Positions 62,401 through 64,000 of a stretch of DNA of 64,000 nt are shown here, one piece after another; positions within the stretch are counted from its first letter, which is position 1, and the number at the start of each line of letters is the position of its first letter. The notes under the pieces are model-generated. The model saw only the letters and a program-made list of their open reading frames with translations. It did not search any database and had not been told where the DNA came from. The translations under genes were made by a program, and so were the position numbers. This DNA is from Choricystis sp. odSpoLacu1 (Eukaryota; Chlorophyta; Trebouxiophyceae), in NCBI GenBank assembly GCA_958009055.1, contig OY253650.1:558001-622000 (forward strand), in the 5' to 3' direction.

Positions 62401-64000
62401 AGCCCTGGCCCACACCGACGACGAGCCCGCCGCCCCGGACGCCGCGTTCACGGATGCGGCTACCGACCTAGAGGCTGTGCGGCGCGCCCTGGCGCCCGAG
62501 TTGGACGCGGCGGCCGTGGCAGCAGACGCGGCGGCCGCAGCTCTGGCCGCCGCGCGCTGGCGCGCGGGGCGCGCCCTGCTGGCCGCCCTGCCGTCCGACC
62601 GAGCCGAGGTGGTGGCCTTGGCGTGTGCCCGCACTCATTTGGCTGCCGCCCACTCCCTGGACGACGACGCCGTCGCTGCAGCCCAGCAGTGCCTTGCACT
62701 GGCGGGCGATGGTGCCGATGTCGCCGCCGACCGCGCCGCCCTCGCTGCCCTGCGCCGCGTCGCCGACTTTGGGGTGGACGTCTCCCCTGCGTCCTGCTTT
62801 GGCGCGGCAGACCGCATGGACGCCGTCGTGGCCGTCATCGAGTGCTGGCCGGGTGCGCCGCGCGCTCCAGACGCCGTGCTCGACCTCTCCTCCCGCCTCG
62901 GCCTCGCCGGCCGGGACGGAGACGTCCTCCTGGCCCTGGCCGATGCAGCTTTGGACACCGGGGATGGAGAAGCTGCTGCCGAACTGGTCGACCGGCTGGC
63001 CCGCATGCCCCACCCGCCCGCGTGGCGCGTGGCAGCTGTGCTCGCGCCGTCGACGCACGACGACGTGCGACGCGCCGCCCTCACCGCGTTTGCGCTGGCG
63101 CACGCGCCCGAGGGGGATGATCTGCTGGCCGTGATGCACGCGTGGGATGAGGCAACGGGCAGGCTGGTGTCGTCGGGTGAGGCAGAGCTGACTGCGCGGT
63201 TGGCAGCCGCGGTCGTCCCTAGCACCCCGCCGCGCTGTGCCCCCGCGCCACACGCGCCATCCCCTGATGGCGCGCCCCTGCCCTCGTGTGGCGATGCCGC
63301 CACCGCGCTGGAGTGTGTGCTGGCGCTGGGCGACGCGGGTGCTGACGCGGTCGCGACCGTCGCGGCGTCCCTGCCGCCTGCGTCGGCGGCGACCGCTGTC
63401 GTGTCGCTTGTCGGTGTCACCGCGGCAGCCCTGGCCGTGCTGGCCGAGGGCGACGATGAACGTGCGGCCACGGATGTTGTTGCCGTCACCGCTGCCCGTC
63501 TAACTACGCCGCCATTGGCGTTGTGGGATGAAGCCGTCGCACGCGCGGCGCGCCCGCCGCCGCTCGCGCCGGCCGCGGCCGCCGCTCTGCGCGCGGGCGC
63601 GGCCGCCGTCGACGCTGTGTCCGCGTGTGCTGACGCTCGCGCACTGGCGGTGGCCGCTCCTGGAGTGGACGCCGCCGCGTTTGCGGCGGGCGGCGACTAC
63701 AAGGACGCTGCCTTGGTGGACGCCGCGCGGTCGGCCGCTGCGGCACCCCCCACGCCCGCACGACGCGCGCGGCTGGACGCCCTGCTGGCCGCCGCCCGCC
63801 GCCACGGCGCGGATGAGTGGGTGGTGGCGTCTGCGTATGCTGCCCGTGTTATTGCGCTGCTCGGTGAAAGCGGAGATGGCGCCTCTGTCACCGCATCGGG
63901 TGCCGACTCGGGCACCGCGACGCCGTCGCTGCCCGCGGCCGCGCCGCGCGCCGCCCTTGCAGAACTGCGCTCCCTGCGCCGCAAGTGCACGTCCCGGCCC
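59470..64000 (+). CDS. NBAS/Sec39-like subunit of the NRZ (Dsl1) ER tether, 3'-truncated by window edge
   Basis: NBAS (plant MIP2) links the Dsl1/NRZ complex to ER SNAREs including Sec20 for COPI vesicle capture. Exons 59470..59533, 59628..59832 and 59936 to beyond the window. The N-terminus looks like WD40 beta-propeller strands (AVHLVPSPDGTRLALLPPSG, LTSAAFSHSGVFAAASDDGA). From ~60700 alpha-solenoid sequence begins with the NBAS-like AAGDWATAAAVAASHRLDAD and ADECLRLLADRRAAVVAVLQ. The frame breaks at (GC)n 61469-61481. One GC fewer continues as ALEAPFAPPPPPSISAWITA and then an open solenoid of more than 800 residues to the edge. The family call rests on domain layout and the GDW...LDxDxVxxxRW block, so confidence is moderate. 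Confidence 0.68.
61469..61481. repeat. (GC)n tract at the NBAS-like frame break
   Basis: About six GC units. Removing one unit joins the upstream (LPTETAR) and downstream (ALEAPFAPP) frames. Confidence 0.65.

Noticed and set aside
1..64000. Transposons, insertion sequences or viral insertions
   Set aside because: No transposase, reverse transcriptase, capsid or terminal-repeat structures were seen; gene content and composition are uniform.

Overview
The window is nuclear DNA from a eukaryote, almost certainly a GC-rich green alga. The evidence is many short GT-AG introns (often 80-150 nt), plastid-targeting leaders, and a green-lineage gene set: stromal processing peptidase, the separate biotin carboxylase subunit of plastid acetyl-CoA carboxylase, class I plastid aldolase, plant-type phosphofructokinase, starch phosphorylase, a PHT4-like carrier, DUF3067, PPR and mTERF-like proteins, and a SHAQKYF MYB. 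There are no operons and no sign of prokaryotic, organellar or viral sequence. The species cannot be named from the sequence alone.

I count 32 protein genes in 64 kb. 1-8.4 kb: stromal processing peptidase (-, cut by the left edge), biotin carboxylase (-), PHT4-like anion transporter (+), a secreted sequon-repeat protein (+). 8.7-18.5 kb: MER3/HFM1 meiotic helicase (+), SAP-domain protein (-), NO66-like oxygenase (-), PPR protein (+). 18.7-30.3 kb: alpha/beta hydrolase (-), DUF3067 protein (+), unknown protein (-), ICMT (+), fructose-bisphosphate aldolase (-), Arg-rich unknown (+), Kelch-coiled-coil protein (+), FTR1 iron permease (-), [2Fe-2S] thioredoxin-like ferredoxin (+). 30.5-45.9 kb: FG nucleoporin (-), ACT-starch phosphorylase (+), Sec20 SNARE with a C-terminal HDEL (+), golgin-84-like protein (-), J-domain/zinc/CS-like protein (+), SF3B5 (-). 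46-64 kb: phosphofructokinase (-), mTERF-like protein (-), RPA2 (+), BUD23 (-), SNF7/VPS32 (+), TFIIB-like factor (-), MYB (+), deoxyhypusine synthase (-), NBAS/Sec39-like tether subunit (+, cut by the right edge).

Several genes share a theme. Plastid carbon metabolism is represented by phosphorylase, phosphofructokinase, aldolase, biotin carboxylase and the PHT4-like carrier. Golgi-to-ER retrieval is represented by Sec20, NBAS and golgin-84. Nucleic-acid work is represented by MER3, RPA2, TFIIB-like, SF3B5, BUD23 and NO66. They are not co-transcribed: gene order largely alternates strand, with 3' ends often only 60-240 bp apart.

Six genes have a reading frame that breaks exactly at a long C/G homopolymer or a (GC)n tract. 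At every one, shortening the tract by one unit restores a conserved or continuous frame. Assembly over-calls are the likeliest cause, but the pattern should be checked before any of these genes is called broken.
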